A stretch of 64,000 nucleotides of DNA from Anaerotruncus colihominis (GCF_010206195.1 NZ_VIQT01000016.1:1-64000); one strand, 5' to 3'; counted from the first letter of the stretch, positions 26,675 through 36,568 are shown. The notes: generated by a model from the letters alone, not told the origin. Program-made: numbers and translations.

Positions 26675-27796
26675 ATGAAAAAAGTTCTTAGCGCACTCTT
26701 GGTGGTCGTGATGATCGGCGCACTGCTTGCGGCATGCGGCGGTACCGGTTCAGGCGCGGCCGCCAGCACCCCGGCCGCCAGCACCCCGGCCGCCAGTACC
26801 CCGGCCCCTTCCGAGGCGCCCGCAGCGACCGGCGGCTTCAAAGTCGCCTCGCACAACGCCGTTGTTGAGGGCAACCCCTACCGCACCGTTTATGAGGATC
26901 AGATGGCCGAAGCGGCCAACGCCGCCAAAGCGGCCGGCCTCATCAGCGAGTACAACAGCTTCGTGGCCAACAACGACCCCGCGCTGGAGACTCAGCAGCT
27001 CGAGCAGTCCATCAACGATGGTTATGACATCATCCTGGTGAACCCGATCGCTGCTTCCGGCCTGGACGCCGTGATCGACAAGGCCACCGACGCCGGCATC
27101 ACCTATGTCAACGCCGACTGCATCTATGACTCCGACAAGATCCTCAACGTCGTCGTGGATCAGGACGCCTACGCGAAACTGAACTCCGACTTCGTGATTA
27201 AGACCCTGGGCGCCGGCAGCAAAGTAGTGCAGTTCAAGGGTATCGAGGGCAACTCCGCCACCGAGATCCGCAGTAAGCGCTGGACTGAGGATCTGGCGGC
27301 CGCCAACATTGAGATCGTGAAGGCTGTCGCCCATAATTGGAGCGACCCCGAGGCCAAACAGCTGATGAGTGAGATTCTGGCCTCCGGACTGGAGTTCGAC
27401 GGCATCATCAACGAGGAGTCCGCGCAGGGCATCATGGACGCCATTGAAGAGGCCGGCGCTCCCTATCCCGGCTGCATCACCTCTTCTGAGGAGATTGCCT
27501 GGATTCGCCGCATCGCCAAGATCAACGAGAACGAGTTGGTGTGCCCGTTCATCGTCACCGAGAACCCTCCGGGAATCGGCGCCACTGCCCTGGCCGTTGC
27601 GATCAACGTCCGTTTGGGAAATGAACTGGACGAGAGTAAAATGCACAGCCCCACTGAGATCTATTATGCGCCTCAGTGGATCATGACCTATGACAACATG
27701 GCCGAAAAACTGGATGAAGTGAAGGATATGCCCGATTCGATGTCCATCTCATCCTACCTGTCTGTGGACCAGGCCAAAGCTGCTTACTTTAAATAA
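26675..27796 (+). CDS. Sugar ABC transporter substrate-binding lipoprotein (RbsB-like)
   Basis: 373 residues. Lipoprotein signal ending LLAAC with C21, a Thr/Pro/Ala linker with three ASTPA repeats, then a periplasmic-binding-protein type 1 fold: NNDPALETQQLEQSIN, DIILVNPIAASGLDAVID and VQFKGIEGNSATEIR are the ribose-binding-protein style motifs. It captures the sugar substrate of the island outside the cell. ATG 26675 has AAGGAGG 8 bases upstream. A 14-bp stem downstream separates it from the ATPase gene. Confidence 0.93.
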   Translation: MKKVLSALLVVVMIGALLAACGGTGSGAAASTPAASTPAASTPAPSEAPAATGGFKVASHNAVVEGNPYRTVYEDQMAEAANAAKAAGLISEYNSFVANNDPALETQQLEQSINDGYDIILVNPIAASGLDAVIDKATDAGITYVNADCIYDSDKILNVVVDQDAYAKLNSDFVIKTLGAGSKVVQFKGIEGNSATEIRSKRWTEDLAAANIEIVKAVAHNWSDPEAKQLMSEILASGLEFDGIINEESAQGIMDAIEEAGAPYPGCITSSEEIAWIRRIAKINENELVCPFIVTENPPGIGATALAVAINVRLGNELDESKMHSPTEIYYAPQWIMTYDNMAEKLDEVKDMPDSMSISSYLSVDQAKAAYFK

Positions 27797-27831
27797 AAGT
27801 AACGGCGAAATCTGTTTTCATACAGGGTGCG

Positions 27832-27866
27832 ATTACGCCGACGGGATTTGCACCCGTCGGCGTAAT
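27832..27866 (+). terminator. Intercistronic hairpin after the binding-protein gene
   Basis: A perfect 14-bp stem, ATTACGCCGACGGG with its complement around ATTTGCA. No T-run follows, so it is more likely an mRNA-stabilising or attenuating hairpin that keeps binding-protein mRNA in excess over the ATPase/permease part. Confidence 0.7.
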
Positions 27867-27955
27867 TGATATCCCGCCTCACTTTTTTCATGAACCTGTC
27901 CAAACAAGTCAACTCCAGCCATCCGGCTGAATCTTATAAACTGGAGGGATACTCC

Positions 27956-29473
27956 TTGCTGGAAATGAGCAATATTTCCAAAAATTTTGACGCGGTCAAG
28001 GCGCTCAGCGGCGCCTCTCTGCAAGTGGATTCCGGCGAGATCATGGCGCTGCTGGGCTCCAACGGCAGCGGCAAATCCACCCTGATGAAAGTGCTCAGCG
28101 GCCTGGTGAACCCCAATGCGGGTTCCATTGTTATCGACGGCAAACAGGTCCAGATCCGCTCCAGCGCCGACGCCCGCAGGCTTGGCGTGGCGGTGGCTTA
28201 CCAGGACCTTTCGCTCATCCCAACCATGAGCATCGTGGATAACATTACCCTGGGTATGGAGCCCGAAGGAAAAGCGGGCATGGTGGACGCCAAAAAGGCC
28301 CGCGCCCTGACCCAGAAGTATCTGGATAAGCTCAAGATCGACGTAGACCCAGATGCCCTGGTGCAGTTTTTGATGCCCAGTACCCAAAGCATGGTGGAGA
28401 TTGCCAAAGCCCTGGCCATGCAGCCCAAGATCCTGGTGCTGGACGAAGCTACGGCCTCCCTGCACTCGGACGAGGTGGACATCCTCTTTGACACTTTGCA
28501 GCAGCTAAAACAAGAGGGCATGGCCATCATCATCGTCACCCACCGCATGAACGAGATCTTTCGCGTGTGCGACCGCTGCACCATCCTCAAGGGCGGTGAA
28601 ACCGTAGCCAGCGGCGCCATCAAAGATATGGACCTGGACGAGATCGTCTTCCATATGACGGGTAAGCGCCCGGATCATACTGCCGGAGGCCCGGCATCGG
28701 ACCGCCGTGAGCACTCAGACGAAGACCTGCTGCTGGACGTGCGCGGCCTGACCATGCTGCCCAGGCTGGATCATGTGGACTTTTGCGCCTACAGAGGCGA
28801 AGTGGTGGGCATCGGCGGCCTGGACGGCCAGGGCCAGGCGGATTTCATCCGCGCTATCCTGGCGGACAAGCGCGCCTCCTCCGGCGAGGTGCGCTATAAA
28901 GGCCGGCTGGTGCGTTACAACTCCCCGGCGGACGCCATCGCCGACGACATGGGCTTCATCTCCGGTGACCGCGCGCGCGAATCGGTGTTCCCCATCCGCA
29001 GTGTGGCCGAGAATATCTTCGCGGCCAAAGGCACCAAGGGCAGGCTGTTCACGCCCCTGTCAAAAAAGACGGTGCAGGACTTTGCCCAAAAAGCCATGGA
29101 CGACTATGGTATCGTGGCCGGCAGCACCCAGCACCCGGCCAGCTCACTGTCCGGCGGCAACCAGCAAAAACTGGTGGTGGGCCGATGGATCGCGCTGTCG
29201 CCCGCGCTGCTTTTGCTGGACGACCCCACAAAGGGCGTGGACATCCACTCCCGCCACGAGATCCACGCCATCCTGAAAAAATGCCTGGAAGGCGGCATGA
29301 GCGTGATCTATGTCTCCAGCGATAACGAGGAGCTGCTGGAGATTTCGGACCGCATCTATGTATTCTATGAAGGGCACATCAGCGCCCACCTGGCCGGCGC
29401 CGACCGCACCGAGGAAAAGCTGGTGGCCGCAATGCTGGGCCTCAGCGACGCCGCCCAGAAAGAGGAGGGATGA
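27956..29473 (+). CDS. Sugar ABC transporter ATP-binding protein (RbsA/MglA-like)
   Basis: 505 residues, two fused ATPase domains. First domain: Walker A GSNGSGKST and Walker B LVLDEATASL; its signature reads LMPSTQSMVEIAKAL instead of the usual LSxAxxQ form. Second domain: degenerate Walker A GIGGLDGQGQADF, intact LSGGNQQKLVVGRW signature and LLLLDDPTKGVD. This asymmetry is normal for the family. TTG at 27956 is chosen because GGAGGG lies 7 bases upstream; the next ATG (27965) is too far from it. Confidence 0.92.
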   Translation: MLEMSNISKNFDAVKALSGASLQVDSGEIMALLGSNGSGKSTLMKVLSGLVNPNAGSIVIDGKQVQIRSSADARRLGVAVAYQDLSLIPTMSIVDNITLGMEPEGKAGMVDAKKARALTQKYLDKLKIDVDPDALVQFLMPSTQSMVEIAKALAMQPKILVLDEATASLHSDEVDILFDTLQQLKQEGMAIIIVTHRMNEIFRVCDRCTILKGGETVASGAIKDMDLDEIVFHMTGKRPDHTAGGPASDRREHSDEDLLLDVRGLTMLPRLDHVDFCAYRGEVVGIGGLDGQGQADFIRAILADKRASSGEVRYKGRLVRYNSPADAIADDMGFISGDRARESVFPIRSVAENIFAAKGTKGRLFTPLSKKTVQDFAQKAMDDYGIVAGSTQHPASSLSGGNQQKLVVGRWIALSPALLLLDDPTKGVDIHSRHEIHAILKKCLEGGMSVIYVSSDNEELLEISDRIYVFYEGHISAHLAGADRTEEKLVAAMLGLSDAAQKEEG

Positions 29474-29478
29474 GCGAG

Positions 29479-30525
29479 ATGAAAAACAGATTGATCGAAC
29501 TGAAGAAATCCCCTGCTTACGTGGGCATGGTGCTGTTTCTGGCTGCTCTGGTTGTATATTTCACCATCCAGGCCGTCCAGGACCCGGCAAATTTCTTCAG
29601 TGTAAAAACCTATAAAAACTTTGCCACACTGTTCAAAAACTATATGCCGCTGATCCTGCTCACCATGGGTCAGGCATTGCTGATGCTGATGGGTATCATC
29701 GATATCTCCATCGGCGTGCAGATGAGCTTTGCCAACGTGCTGGCCGTGATGCTGCCTGAATGGACGGGTATGCCCGCGCCGGTGGCCTGGCTTATCACCA
29801 TTCTGGCCGCGGTGCTGCTGGCTGCGTTCAACGGCGTCATTGTGTCCTATCTGCGCATCCCGCCGCTGCTGGCGGGCTATGCCATGATCTATATCGTCAA
29901 GGGCATCAACCTGATGATTCGTCCGGCCCCCGGCGGCAAGGTTCCTGTAGAGATGAACAAATTCTACGATACATATTGGCTGGGTTTTATTCCCACCAGC
30001 GTCATTCTTCTGGTGTTATGCTATCTGGGCTGGGTGTATCTGCGCCGCACCCCCCTTCTGCACCATGTGTATGCTATCGGCGGCAATGAGCGCAACGCCT
30101 TCGCCACCGGCATCGACAGTTCCCTTACCAAGGTGAAGGTGTACGCCATCGCGGGTTTCCTCACCGGCCTTGCCGGCATCTGTTACACGGCGGCCTACTC
30201 CACCGGCAACCCCATTACCGGTGAGATCTACGGTTTACAGAGCATCAGCGCCTGTATCCTGGGCGGTATCGCGCTGTCCGGCGGCTGGGGCACCATGATG
30301 TGCGCCCTGTACGGCGTCGGCTTCCAGCTGTTGGTACAGACGTCCGTGCCCAAGATCTTCTCCATGCTGCCCGGCCAGTTCAATACCTACTGGCACAACC
30401 TGGTGTCGGACACCATCATCCTGCTGGGCCTGCTGGGTACGATCTTCGCTGTGAAAGCGCAGCGCACCACGCTGCTCACCGGCCTAAAAAAGCAAGTCAC
30501 GGGAGGCCCAGAACATGAAAAGTAA
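29479..30525 (+). CDS. Sugar ABC transporter permease (RbsC-like, 1)
   Basis: 348 residues with eight to ten helices and the family features GQALLMLMGIIDISIGVQMSFANVLAV and GIALSGGWGTMMCALYGVG. It forms the membrane channel with the second permease. ATG at 29479 is preferred over 29470 because GGAGG stands 10 bases before it; 29470 would leave only one base. The upstream start overlaps the ATPase stop by 4 bases. Confidence 0.92.
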   Translation: MKNRLIELKKSPAYVGMVLFLAALVVYFTIQAVQDPANFFSVKTYKNFATLFKNYMPLILLTMGQALLMLMGIIDISIGVQMSFANVLAVMLPEWTGMPAPVAWLITILAAVLLAAFNGVIVSYLRIPPLLAGYAMIYIVKGINLMIRPAPGGKVPVEMNKFYDTYWLGFIPTSVILLVLCYLGWVYLRRTPLLHHVYAIGGNERNAFATGIDSSLTKVKVYAIAGFLTGLAGICYTAAYSTGNPITGEIYGLQSISACILGGIALSGGWGTMMCALYGVGFQLLVQTSVPKIFSMLPGQFNTYWHNLVSDTIILLGLLGTIFAVKAQRTTLLTGLKKQVTGGPEHEK

Positions 30526-31498
30526 TACAGCCGCTGTCTCCGGATTCAAACTGTTCGTCAAGAACAATCAGATCGGCATGGCGCTGGTCATCAGCGCGCT
30601 GCTGTTTCTCATCACCATTACCCTCAACCCCAAAAGCCTGAACCCAATCACCTTCGGTAGTATTTTGTCCCTTACTTCCATGCTGCTCATCGCCTCGGCG
30701 GGGCAGACGCTGGTTATTATCTCCGACGGCATCGACATGTCTGTGGGCGCCACTATGTCCATGACGGCCCTGCTGGCTGTCAGCGTAATGCGCGGCAGCA
30801 GCGACGTGGGTAAAATGCTGCTGGCCCTGCTGGCCTGCCTGGCGGTGGGTGGCCTGGTGGGCCTGTGCAACGGCATCGGTTCGGTCAAAGCCGGCCTGCC
30901 GCCCATGGTCGTCACATTGTACATCTCCAACATCGTCAGCCGTCTACAGTATGTGGCCACCAACGGCAAGCCCAATGATACCAAGGCGCCCGACTGGTTC
31001 AAATCCCTCATCACCACCCGCTTTGGCGGTTTCTTTCCAGCCATTGTGCTGTTTGCGGCTGTGTTTTTTGTACTGATGTATTATCTGCTGAACCGCACAC
31101 GTTACGGCCAGCAGCTCACCCTCACGGGCAACAACAACCGCGCGGCTTTCCTCACAGGCATCAAAACTACCAAGATCAAAATGCTCAACTATGTGCTGGC
31201 CGGCGCATTGGGCGGTCTGGCGGGCTTTATCGGCGCGGGCAACTCCGGTTTTATCAAGTGCGGTACCTATGACGGTATGACCATGGATTCCATCGTGGCC
31301 GTGGTCATTGGCGGTACGCTGCTTACCGGCGGAAAAGGCAGTTACAGCGGTACGGCTGCGGGCGCGCTGCTGCTCATCATTCTCAGCAACGGCCTGGCCG
31401 TGTTGCAGGTGACGGACAGCATCAAGAACATGATCATGGGCGCGGTGCTCATCATCCTGCTGGCTGCGTACAACCGTGCCAGACCCGTGCGTCAATAA
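30515..31498 (+). CDS. Sugar ABC transporter permease (RbsC-like, 2)
   Basis: 327 residues, the paralog of the previous permease: SAGQTLVIISDGIDMSVGATMSM and VIGGTLLTGGKGSYSGTAAGALLL are the matching family segments. Two different permeases suggest a heterodimeric channel. It overlaps the first permease by 11 bases and has GGGAGG upstream. It ends the importer operon; the next gene follows after 58 bases. Confidence 0.92.
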   Translation: MKSNTAAVSGFKLFVKNNQIGMALVISALLFLITITLNPKSLNPITFGSILSLTSMLLIASAGQTLVIISDGIDMSVGATMSMTALLAVSVMRGSSDVGKMLLALLACLAVGGLVGLCNGIGSVKAGLPPMVVTLYISNIVSRLQYVATNGKPNDTKAPDWFKSLITTRFGGFFPAIVLFAAVFFVLMYYLLNRTRYGQQLTLTGNNNRAAFLTGIKTTKIKMLNYVLAGALGGLAGFIGAGNSGFIKCGTYDGMTMDSIVAVVIGGTLLTGGKGSYSGTAAGALLLIILSNGLAVLQVTDSIKNMIMGAVLIILLAAYNRARPVRQ

Positions 31499-31556
31499 GA
31501 TTGCAAATTTGCAGAGGGGCGCCTGCTGACGCCCGCAGAAAGGAGCGTAACGAACA

Positions 31557-32672
31557 ATGATGGACAAAGAAACCCTCCTCCGCCAGATCGAGAACGCCAC
31601 CCTGCCGCCCTGCCCAAAACGCAAGGACTGGCGCATCGGCTGTGTGGGCGCTGGCTTCATCATGAAGGAATGCCAGCTTAAGGCCTACCGCGACATGGGT
31701 TTCAATCCCTATGGCCTCACCTCCCTGAACCGTGATATCAGCGAGGCTGTAGCCAGGGAGTACAATATCCCCCACGTATATGATACCTGGCAGGAGATGC
31801 TGGCCGATCCGGACATCGAGATCCTGGATATCGCCACTCCGCCCGACGCGCAGGTGGAGATTGTACGCGAGGCCGTCAGACACAAACACCTGCGGGGCAT
31901 TTTGTGTCAGAAGCCGCTGGCCATGTCCCTGGAGGATGCCCGTGAAGTGGCCGCTCTGTGCGAAGAGGCGGGCATCCCCATGGCTGTCAATTCCAACATG
32001 CGGTACGACCAGTCCATGCGCGCCCTCAAGTATGTGCTGAACCAGGGCCTGCTGGGCGAGCCGGTGCTGGCCACCATTGAAATGCGCGCCATCCCGGACT
32101 GGCAGGCTTTCCTGCGCAACTACGACAAGCTGGAGATCTACAGCATGGGTATCCACCATGTGGACATCTTCCGCTATCTCTTTGGAGATCCGGAGGAGAT
32201 TACAGCCGTGTGCCGCACCGACCCGCGCACCAGATTCGAACACACCGACGGAATCACCCAGGTCAGCTACAAGTACAAAAACGGCATGATGGCCACCAAC
32301 CTGGACGATGTGTGGACCTGGCCTGAGGAGCCCTGCGCCCAGGACAACTACATCCGCTGGCGCGTGGACGGTACCGATGGTATCGCCAGGGGCACCATCG
32401 GCTGGCACCGCTACCCGGAACACTGCCCCAGCACTCTGGAGCTGGCCTGCAAGGCATATCCGCATGAGTGGCTTAAGCCCCAGTGGGACACGGTATGGTT
32501 CCCTGACGCCTTCCGCGGCACCATGGGCAGCCTGCTGTGTGCGGTGGAAAACGGCAGGACGCCGGAGATCTCCGGCACGGACAATATCAAAACCATTGCC
32601 TGTGTGGAGGCGTGCTATGCCTCTATCCGTGAAAAGCGCACGGTCACATTGGACGAGATCCTGAAACGATAG
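31557..32672 (+). CDS. Gfo/Idh/MocA-family oxidoreductase (3 of 5)
   Basis: 371 residues. A 25-residue N-terminal extension precedes the Rossmann motif GCVGAGFIMKECQLKAY, in which the last glycine position is unusual. The signature reads ILCQKPLAMS (Q for E, Lys kept). The catalytic-domain segment MGIHHVDIFRYLFG carries the His pair. The C-terminal half has WTWPEEPCAQDNYIRWRVDG. This start and signature mark a different subgroup from the first two. AAAGGAG precedes the ATG. It directly follows the importer. Confidence 0.9.
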   Translation: MMDKETLLRQIENATLPPCPKRKDWRIGCVGAGFIMKECQLKAYRDMGFNPYGLTSLNRDISEAVAREYNIPHVYDTWQEMLADPDIEILDIATPPDAQVEIVREAVRHKHLRGILCQKPLAMSLEDAREVAALCEEAGIPMAVNSNMRYDQSMRALKYVLNQGLLGEPVLATIEMRAIPDWQAFLRNYDKLEIYSMGIHHVDIFRYLFGDPEEITAVCRTDPRTRFEHTDGITQVSYKYKNGMMATNLDDVWTWPEEPCAQDNYIRWRVDGTDGIARGTIGWHRYPEHCPSTLELACKAYPHEWLKPQWDTVWFPDAFRGTMGSLLCAVENGRTPEISGTDNIKTIACVEACYASIREKRTVTLDEILKR

Positions 32673-32688
32673 AAGGGGGACATCTGTT

Positions 32689-33591
32689 ATGATCCAGGTC
32701 GGCATTTTTACCGGTTATTATCCCTATTCCATTGACGAGACCATCCGCCGCGTAAAGGAGGACGGCTTTTCCTGTGTGCAGTTGGATGTCTCCTTCAAGG
32801 ACTGCGACGCCGTCAAAGGCCAGTTGACGGACGAAAAAGCCAAAGAGATCCGCGACAAGTTCCGCGATGCGGGCATTCAGATCGTGGCCCTGTCCGCTTA
32901 CACCAACTTTGCCCACCCCGATCCCGCCAGACGCGCGGCCAACATCGCCTATTTCAAGGATATGGCCCGCTTCGCCCGCAGGCTGGGCTGCGGGTATATC
33001 GCCAGCGAGACCGGCACCTATAACGCCGAAAGCGACTGGGTGTGGGATGACCGTAACGCCAGTGAGGAGACCTATGGGGAAGTGCTGGCCATCATCAAGG
33101 ACATCGTGTCCTGCTGTGAGGAGAATGACGTCACCTTCCTCATTGAAAATTACATCAACAACGTTATCGGCAGCGTTGAACAGATTGAGCGTCTGTTCAA
33201 AGATGTGGGTTCGCCGAATCTTGCCCTGCTGTGCGACCCTACCAATTACTTCACCGGCGCCAACATCGGCGATATGGACGCCGAGCTGGAGAAGGTATTC
33301 GCCCGCTTGGCGCCGTACATGCGCGTGGCCCATGCCAAGGACTGCCGGTTGGCCGAGGACGTATCCGAGAAACATGCCGATATCGACGCTGACGAATCCC
33401 ACTCCTTCCGCGGCAGTGGCGACGTGGAGCTGCCGGCCGCGGGCTTGGGCGTGCTCAATTACGAGCTGTACGCAAAGCTTTTGGCCAAGCATCATCCCAA
33501 TATGCCCCTGATTATCGAACATCTGGACGAGGGCGACATCCCCCGTGCCAAAGCCTTTGTGGACGGTGTGCTGAAAAAGATGGGCGTATAA
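32689..33591 (+). CDS. Sugar phosphate isomerase/epimerase, TIM barrel (3 of 3)
   Basis: 300 residues. Metal ligands in IENYINNVIG (E), LLCDPTNYF (D), VAHAKDCRL (H) and IIEHLDEGD (E). The N-terminal FTGYYPYSIDETIRRVKEDGFSCVQL is typical of IolE/YcjR-like isomerases. It is 16 bases after the oxidoreductase gene and 28 before the ROK kinase gene, a dehydrogenase-isomerase-kinase order that suggests successive steps. Confidence 0.87.
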   Translation: MIQVGIFTGYYPYSIDETIRRVKEDGFSCVQLDVSFKDCDAVKGQLTDEKAKEIRDKFRDAGIQIVALSAYTNFAHPDPARRAANIAYFKDMARFARRLGCGYIASETGTYNAESDWVWDDRNASEETYGEVLAIIKDIVSCCEENDVTFLIENYINNVIGSVEQIERLFKDVGSPNLALLCDPTNYFTGANIGDMDAELEKVFARLAPYMRVAHAKDCRLAEDVSEKHADIDADESHSFRGSGDVELPAAGLGVLNYELYAKLLAKHHPNMPLIIEHLDEGDIPRAKAFVDGVLKKMGV

Positions 33592-33619
33592 TTTTCAAGG
33601 AAGGCGGGAAAATCTCCGT

Positions 33620-34573
33620 ATGAAATACTACCTTGGCATCGACCTGGGCGGTACCAACATTGCCACAGGCGTGATCAACGAAAAATATGAGTTTCTGGCG
33701 CACCACCACGTGACCACCCTGGGCACGCGGCCTTTTGAGGAGGTGGTGCGCGACATGGCGGACGCCGCGCGGGAGGCGCTGCACAAAGCAGGCCTTACCG
33801 AACAGGACATCGAATACGTGGGCGTGGGCGCGCCAAGCACCATTGATCCCAGCAATCAGCACATTGTGTTCGCCAACAATCTGGGCTGGAAGGATACTGA
33901 TCTGATTGGCGAGTTCCGGAAAAACTGGGACATTCCCGTTCGGCTGGCCAACGATGCCGACTGCGCAGCGCTGGGCGAAAGCCTGGCGGGCGCCGCCAAA
34001 GGCTATGAGAACGTGCTTTTGCTCACGCTGGGCACAGGTGTGGGCGGCGGCTTCATCATGAACAAAAAGATCTTTCTTGGCGGCAACGGCTTTGGCTGCG
34101 AGCCTGGCCACATGACGCTGGTATACAATGGCGTGCCCTGCACCTGCGGCCGCCGGGGCTGCCTGGAGGCCTACGCCTCCGTTACGGCCCTCATCCGTGA
34201 GACCATCGAGATGATCGCCGCGTATCCCGGCACCATCATGCGCGAGATGTGCGGCAATGATCTGCGCGAGATCAGCGGCCGCACCGCTTTTGACGCGGCC
34301 AAAAAAGGCGACGAGGCTGCGCTGCGCGTGGTGGAGAATTACGTGAACTACCTGGCCGCCGGCATTGGCAGCCTGGTCACCAGCTTCCGGCCCACAGTGG
34401 TTATTCTAGGTGGTGGCGTCAGCAATGAGGGCGACTATCTGCTTGACCCCGTGCGCCGCCTGGTGGGCGAGACCGTATACGCCGCCGACCTGATGGAACC
34501 CCCGGCCATTCTGCGGGCCACCTTGGGCAACGATGCGGGCATCATCGGGGCCGCCATGCTGGGCGTGTCCTGA
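33620..34573 (+). CDS. ROK-family sugar kinase
   Basis: 317 residues without an HTH, so an enzyme. ATP-binding GIDLGGTNIATGVI at residue 6, catalytic Asp in LANDADCAALGE, TLGTGVGGGFI, the EPGHM segment and zinc motif CTCGRRGCLEAY. It phosphorylates a hexose or N-acylhexosamine in the cytoplasm; with nanE and nagB nearby, N-acetylmannosamine or a similar amino sugar is conceivable (inference). ATG 33620 after AAGGCGGG. Confidence 0.9.
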   Translation: MKYYLGIDLGGTNIATGVINEKYEFLAHHHVTTLGTRPFEEVVRDMADAAREALHKAGLTEQDIEYVGVGAPSTIDPSNQHIVFANNLGWKDTDLIGEFRKNWDIPVRLANDADCAALGESLAGAAKGYENVLLLTLGTGVGGGFIMNKKIFLGGNGFGCEPGHMTLVYNGVPCTCGRRGCLEAYASVTALIRETIEMIAAYPGTIMREMCGNDLREISGRTAFDAAKKGDEAALRVVENYVNYLAAGIGSLVTSFRPTVVILGGGVSNEGDYLLDPVRRLVGETVYAADLMEPPAILRATLGNDAGIIGAAMLGVS

Positions 34574-34698
34574 GCGGCGCTTGCAGAATACATCCCGCCC
34601 GCGGCATGTCGAAAGATGTGCTGCGGGCCTTTTCGCTTGCGAAACTGCGCGTGATACGTTACAATTTAAGGGGTAATAAAGGCGGGGAGGGAAATCCG

Positions 34699-35697
34699 AT
34701 GCGTTTTGCCACCATAGGCAGCAATTTTATTGTGGAAAATTTTTTGGCGGGCGCCCGTCTGCACCGGGAGTTTGTGTTGGAGGCAGTGTATTCCCGCAGC
34801 CCGGAAAAAGTCCGCCGCCTGTGCGGCGCCTGGGGCGCCAAGCGGGCCTACACCTCCTTGGAGGCGCTGGCCGCCGACCCGGATATAGACGCGGTGTACA
34901 TCGCCAGTCCCAACGTGTGCCATGCGGCCCAGGCTATCCAGATGATGCGTGCGGGCAAACATGTGCTGTGTGAAAAGCCCATGGCCCTGTGCAGTGAGGA
35001 GCTGACACGGATGTACACCGCGGCGGATGAGAACGGCGTTGTGCTGCTGGAGGCCATGCGCAGCGCCCACAGCCCGGCCACGGCTGCGGTACGGCAGGCG
35101 CTGGGGGGTCTGGGGACCCTGCGTCACGCGGATTTGTCCTACTGCCAGTATTCCTCCCGTTACCCCAGGTGGCAGCAGGGGGTAGTGCTCAACGCCTTTG
35201 ACCCGTCCATGGGCGGCGGTGCGCTGATGGATATCGGCGTGTACTGTGTGCACATGATGGTGATGCTGTTCGGCCCACCCAGGGCTATTGAGGCCAAAGG
35301 TGCGTTCCTGCCCGGCTCCATCGATGCCGTGGGCAGTGTGCATGCCCAATACGGGGGCTTCACTGTGGACCTGCGCTACAGCAAACTGTACGACAGCCAC
35401 CAGCTCTGCGAAGTGGCAGGGGAAGAGGGAGCGTTGGCCTTTGGCCCCGTGGGCGCGCCGCGGATGGTGCGCCTGCTGCCCCGGGGCGGCAGGCCGCGGG
35501 AACTTGGTCTTGAAATCCTGCCGCAGGACATGTATTATGAAGTCAGGGATTTTATCGCCCTGGCCAGGGGCGCGCTTGGCGGCGCGCTTTACCGCCGGTG
35601 GTCCTGCCAGGCCATGCAGGTACTGGACGCTGTGCGGGCCCAGGTGAAAATCGATTTTTGCGGGCATATGCCCGGGGAGGGCTGGAGCTTGTTATGA
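34699..35697 (+). CDS. Gfo/Idh/MocA-family oxidoreductase (4 of 5)
   Basis: 332 residues. The Rossmann motif is atypical: FATIGSNFIVENFLAGA lacks the full GxGxxG, as in a subgroup of putative dehydrogenases. Signature VLCEKPMALC near residue 93, and DPSMGGGALMDIGVYCVHMMVMLFG in the C-terminal domain where the usual H/D pattern is replaced by DIGVY. ATG 34699 follows GGGGAGGG at 8 bases; a longer frame upstream lacks a site. It overlaps the DeoR gene by 4 bases (ATGA). Confidence 0.88.
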   Translation: MRFATIGSNFIVENFLAGARLHREFVLEAVYSRSPEKVRRLCGAWGAKRAYTSLEALAADPDIDAVYIASPNVCHAAQAIQMMRAGKHVLCEKPMALCSEELTRMYTAADENGVVLLEAMRSAHSPATAAVRQALGGLGTLRHADLSYCQYSSRYPRWQQGVVLNAFDPSMGGGALMDIGVYCVHMMVMLFGPPRAIEAKGAFLPGSIDAVGSVHAQYGGFTVDLRYSKLYDSHQLCEVAGEEGALAFGPVGAPRMVRLLPRGGRPRELGLEILPQDMYYEVRDFIALARGALGGALYRRWSCQAMQVLDAVRAQVKIDFCGHMPGEGWSLL

Positions 35698-36449
35698 TCG
35701 CATCGGAACGCCGTCTTTATATCCTGCGCGCCATTCACGAGCGGGGCGTTATCAATTTAAAGGAAGTGGCCCAGGCGGTGGGTACTTCGGAGGCGACCAT
35801 CCGCCGGGACCTGGAAAAACTGGAGCGGGAGAGCAAACTGGTGCGTGTACAGGGCGGCGCCGCCCGTTCCGGCGACGCGGGCGACCTGCTGGGTATGAGC
35901 GAGCTGGCTATGCAGTCCAAAGTACAGATCAATCAGGCCGAGAAGGCGGCCGTGGCCGCTGCCGCCGCGCAGAACGTGCAGGACGGCGACACGGTGTTTC
36001 TGGACTGCGGCACCAGCATTGCGGCGCTGGGCAGGCTGCTTTTGCCCCGCCCGGTGCAGATCGTCACCTATAGCACACTTATTCTGGCCCATGCCGGCAA
36101 TCCCCGGGCCGAGCTGGTGGTCATCGGCGGCCAATACAATGCCCATCAAAATATGTTTACTGGCCTGTTGGCTGAGCAGATGCTGCGCAATTTCCGCTTC
36201 CAGCACGCTTTCATCGGCTGCTATGGTATGTCTGTGGCCGAGGGCAAGTGCTTCGATCTGGATATGGCCAGCACCAACATGAAGCTGATCGCCATGGAGC
36301 GCGCCGCCCACCGCTACCTGCTGGTAGACGATTCCAAACTGGAGAAAAAAGGATTTTATACGCTGGCCGACCTCTCCGGCTTTGATAAAATCTATACCAC
36401 CGGGCCCAAATCGCATATGAAGCTGCCCGGAAATTTTCAAATAGTTTGA
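35694..36449 (+). CDS. DeoR-family transcriptional regulator
   Basis: 251 residues. N-terminal DeoR HTH (ERRLYILRAIHERGVINLKEVAQAVGTSEATIRRDLEKLE, residues 5-44) and the sugar-phosphate-binding DeoRC domain with DGDTVFLDCGTS and VIGGQYN. It should respond to a phosphorylated sugar, probably a pathway intermediate. Translationally coupled to the oxidoreductase gene. The promoter of nanE and the radical enzyme genes starts 40 bases after its stop and is a likely target. Confidence 0.92.
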   Translation: MIASERRLYILRAIHERGVINLKEVAQAVGTSEATIRRDLEKLERESKLVRVQGGAARSGDAGDLLGMSELAMQSKVQINQAEKAAVAAAAAQNVQDGDTVFLDCGTSIAALGRLLLPRPVQIVTYSTLILAHAGNPRAELVVIGGQYNAHQNMFTGLLAEQMLRNFRFQHAFIGCYGMSVAEGKCFDLDMASTNMKLIAMERAAHRYLLVDDSKLEKKGFYTLADLSGFDKIYTTGPKSHMKLPGNFQIV

Positions 36450-36485
36450 AAATGCTTAGAAATGTTCATATTTGCAAAAATGTTA

Positions 36486-36514
36486 TTGAAATTGAAAACC
36501 GCTTTTGTTATACT
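36486..36514 (+). promoter_or_regulatory. Promoter of nanE / glycyl radical enzyme operon
   Basis: TTGAAA (36486-36491) and TATACT (36509-36514) at 17 bases. Just upstream the word AAATGTT appears twice about 18 bases apart, a possible DeoR site (weak). The three genes nanE, GRE and activase follow without another clear promoter. Confidence 0.7.
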
Positions 36515-36568
36515 GGTAGCAGGGAAACTCATCCTGTGAACAATCCAGTGGGAAAGGCGGTTTTTTTG

